Shown in pieces: positions 6,076 to 7,867 of a stretch of 7,867 nucleotides of DNA. The position numbers and the translations under genes were made by a program. Within the stretch, counting starts at the first letter, position 1, and the number at the start of each line of letters is the position of its first letter. Location: assembly GCA_903868375.1 (NCBI GenBank), contig CAIPVD010000148.1, positions 1 to 7,867 of the forward strand, in the 5' to 3' direction. The notes beneath the pieces were generated by a model. The model ran no database searches, was not told the origin of the DNA, and worked only from the letters and a program-made list of their open reading frames with translations. This DNA is from an uncultured delta proteobacterium (GTDB taxonomy: Bacteria > UBA10199 > GCA-002796325 > 1-14-0-20-49-13).

Positions 6076-7083
6076 ATGAAGTTCATAGACGAAACAGACA
6101 TCGAAATATTTGCAGGTGACGGAGGCGATGGTGCGGTTTGCTTCCGAAGGGAGAAGTACGTTCCTAAAGGCGGCCCTAACGGCGGCGACGGTTCAAGAGG
6201 CGGAAGCGTCATTGTTAAAGCCGATGGCGGGATCACCACGCTTCTCGATGCCAGGTATCGCAAACATATTCGCGCCGATAAGGGCGGCAACGGCATGGGA
6301 AAAGAGATGAACGGCCGCTCCGGCGAAGACGTCGTCCTAACGTTGCCCGTTGGAACTATTATAACCGATAAAGATACGCACGAGAAACTTGCGGACCTAA
6401 CTTTTCATGGGCAAGAGATCGTTATCGCGAAGGGCGGCAAGGGTGGACTTGGCAACATGAACTTTGCAACGTCAACGAACCAGGCGCCGCGCAAGGCGCA
6501 AAAGGGCGGCAAGGGCGAGCAGCGTATCGTTCATCTTGAACTAAAACTTTTGGCCGATGTCGGCCTGGTCGGATTCCCGAACGCCGGCAAATCGACGCTT
6601 ATAACAGTCATCTCCAACGCAAGGCCGAAGATAGCCGATTATCCGTTCACAACGAAAGTTCCCTACTTGGGCGTCGTTAAGCACAAAGGCGTTAGCTTCA
6701 CAATGGCCGATATCCCAGGATTAATAGAAGGCGCACACGTAGGCGCTGGGCTTGGCATTAGGTTCTTAAAACATATCGAGCGAACCAGGATTATCGTTCA
6801 TCTCATAGACGTAGCAAATCCAGAGATTAAGGACCCGATGAAAGCATACTCCGTGATACGGAACGAACTTAAAAGCTATAGCGATCATCTAGCGAATCTC
6901 CCGGAAATTGTGGTTTTGACAAAGACCGACATTCCCGATATAAATAAGAAGGCAGTTAAGTTTGAAAAGGAGATCAAAAAGAAGGCAAAGGATGTTGTCC
7001 TTATATCAGCCGTCGCTAGAAAAGGCTTGAGCGAACTATTGGACAAGGTCTTGCGCCATCTTAAAAAGGCCACGAGTACATGA
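6076..7083 (+). CDS. obg: Obg GTPase (50S ribosome assembly)
   Basis: The 335-residue protein has the glycine-rich Obg fold at residues 1-157 (MKFIDETDIEIFAGDGGDGA, REKYVPKGGPNGGDGSRGG), which fixes the start, then the GTPase domain. G1 is GFPNAGKST (166-174), the Obg switch I element DYPFTTKVPYLGVV follows at 188-201, G3 is DIPG (212-215), G4 is TKTD (282-285, a known variant of NKxD) and G5 is SA (311-312). It ends shortly after the G domain, so it has neither the OCT domain nor a long acidic tail. Obg binds the late 50S particle and guanine nucleotides, including ppGpp, and links ribosome assembly to growth state. Translation is unusual because the ATG follows a terminator T-tract directly. 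Its stop overlaps rsfS by four bases. In relatives I recall proB and nadD between obg and rsfS; both are absent here. Confidence 0.97.
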   Translation: MKFIDETDIEIFAGDGGDGAVCFRREKYVPKGGPNGGDGSRGGSVIVKADGGITTLLDARYRKHIRADKGGNGMGKEMNGRSGEDVVLTLPVGTIITDKDTHEKLADLTFHGQEIVIAKGGKGGLGNMNFATSTNQAPRKAQKGGKGEQRIVHLELKLLADVGLVGFPNAGKSTLITVISNARPKIADYPFTTKVPYLGVVKHKGVSFTMADIPGLIEGAHVGAGLGIRFLKHIERTRIIVHLIDVANPEIKDPMKAYSVIRNELKSYSDHLANLPEIVVLTKTDIPDINKKAVKFEKEIKKKAKDVVLISAVARKGLSELLDKVLRHLKKATST

Positions 7084-7523
7084 AGAAGATAATCGAACCC
7101 ACCCTAATATTTGCAAAACAAATAGCAGAAGCAGCGGCAAAGATCAAAGCCATCGATGTAAAGATATTGGACCTGCGTAAGGTCACGAGCTTTACCGATT
7201 ACTTCGTGATAGCCAGCGGAACCAGCGATCGCCACGTTGAAGCCATTGCCGATTCTATCGAACTCGAGCTGAAGAAAGAAGGCCAAAGGCCGATAGGAGT
7301 TGAAGGCCACGGCCATTCGCAATGGATCGTCGTCGATTTTGGCGACGTCGTAGCGCACGTTTTCTATCAGCCGGTGAGAGGAATTTACGCGCTGGAAAAA
7401 CTTTGGGGAGATGCAAAGACAGTCAGGTTTGCGGGCGAAAAGAAAAAACCTGCACTCAAGAAGAAATCTTCCGCGAAAAAGGCAAGCAAAGCCAAGAAGC
7501 CGAAAGGTAAGACGAAAAAATGA
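7080..7523 (+). CDS. rsfS: Ribosomal silencing factor RsfS with a lysine-rich tail
   Basis: Residues about 8-115 are the RsfS/Iojap (DUF143) domain: KIKAIDVKILDLRKV, SFTDYFVIASGTSDRHVEAI, IGVEGHG..QWIVVDFGDVVAHVF and YALEKLWGDA. The family binds L14 on the 50S subunit and blocks its joining with the 30S, lowering translation when nutrients are scarce. The start overlaps the obg stop as ATGA, so its translation is probably coupled to obg. The usual family length is about 105-120 residues; here 27 extra residues (121-147) contain 15 lysines plus Ala, Ser and Pro, with motifs such as KKSSAKKASKAKK, resembling a histone-like or RNA-binding tail. The tail is in frame up to the stop and its A-rich codons lead straight into the gpmI start, so it is not a frameshift product by inspection. 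Confidence 0.95.
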   Translation: MKKIIEPTLIFAKQIAEAAAKIKAIDVKILDLRKVTSFTDYFVIASGTSDRHVEAIADSIELELKKEGQRPIGVEGHGHSQWIVVDFGDVVAHVFYQPVRGIYALEKLWGDAKTVRFAGEKKKPALKKKSSAKKASKAKKPKGKTKK

Positions 7524-7867
7524 AGCCTGTAATGCTTATGATCCTCGACGGTTGGGGATATCGCGAAAATAAAGATGGCAACGCCATCGAACTTGCAAAA
7601 ACCCCGAACTGGCACAAACTTTGGAATAGCTGGCCGCATGCTTTAATAGCGGCGTCTGGTTTGGCCGTGGGCTTGCCGGAAGGAACGATGGGAAATTCCG
7701 AAGTGGGGCATTTGAACCTTGGCGCAGGCCGTGTCGTTTATCAAGAATTCACACGCATAAATAAGTCGATCGAAGACAGATCGTTCTTCGCGAATCAAAC
7801 GTTAAAAGATACCTTCGCAAAACTTAAAAAGTCCGGTGGAGACCTTCATTTAATGGGGCTTGCCTCC
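7520..7867 (+). CDS. gpmI: 2,3-bisphosphoglycerate-independent phosphoglycerate mutase, N-terminal part
   Basis: The first 116 codons of GpmI are present and the gene runs off the window. The enzyme interconverts 3- and 2-phosphoglycerate in glycolysis and gluconeogenesis with two Mn ions and a phosphoserine intermediate. MLMILDGWGYRE carries metal ligand D10, and GTMGNSEVGHLNLGAGRVVYQ carries the nucleophilic S60, equivalent to D12 and S62 of the well-studied Geobacillus enzyme. The start overlaps the rsfS stop as ATGA; a weak AAGG lies upstream within rsfS (about 7504-7507). Coupling to rsfS suggests a single transcript at least from obg onward. This pairing of rsfS with gpmI is one I recall from deltaproteobacteria such as Geobacter, though not certainly as direct neighbours. 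Confidence 0.96.
   Translation, partial: MKPVMLMILDGWGYRENKDGNAIELAKTPNWHKLWNSWPHALIAASGLAVGLPEGTMGNSEVGHLNLGAGRVVYQEFTRINKSIEDRSFFANQTLKDTFAKLKKSGGDLHLMGLAS

Overview
This window looks like a chromosomal housekeeping region of a Gram-negative bacterium with moderate GC content (mid-to-high 40s percent by eye). A lipobox protein, RNase G, and the order radical SAM/DUF2344 – rng – rplU – rpmA – obg – rsfS – gpmI resemble arrangements I recall from Deltaproteobacteria in the broad sense. Placement below that level is not supported from sequence alone. No tRNA, rRNA, CRISPR, transposase, phage or defence gene is visible.

Layout. Positions 1-115 hold the last 37 codons of an unrecognised gene that overlaps, by ATGA, a large B12-binding-like/radical SAM protein (112-2238) whose C-terminal DUF2344 domain stops early. 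A palindromic repeat of about 57 bp (1891-1947) lies in frame inside this gene and encodes a linker. Converging from the minus strand, and overlapping its 3' end by 11 bp, is a 512-residue lipoprotein gene (2228-3766). It has an SdrD-B-like domain, three cysteine-rich repeats and a CARDB/DUF11-like domain. A short divergent spacer (3767-3871) separates it from RNase G (3872-5338). Then follow ribosomal proteins L21 (5430-5741) and L27 (5759-6004), an intrinsic terminator whose T-tract touches the next start codon, the GTPase Obg (6076-7083), the ribosome-silencing factor RsfS (7080-7523) and the first 116 codons of phosphoglycerate mutase GpmI (7520 to the window end).

How the genes work together. 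The plus-strand genes from RNase G to RsfS concern RNA processing and the large ribosomal subunit: RNase G matures rRNA and decays mRNA, L21 and L27 are 50S proteins, Obg is a 50S assembly GTPase, and RsfS binds L14 on the 50S to block subunit joining. GpmI is a metabolic gene coupled to the end of this set. The lipoprotein gene is the outsider: it faces the other way, has its own promoter candidate, and appears to sit at the junction where the radical SAM gene was cut short.

The most interesting points are the in-frame palindromic element in the radical SAM gene, the likely loss of half of DUF2344 at the convergent overlap, an L27 whose N-terminal tail is shortened and lacks the usual HKK, the terminator hairpin abutting the obg start codon, a possible leaderless lipoprotein transcript, and a lysine-rich tail on RsfS. 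I see no wholly new multi-gene system in this window.
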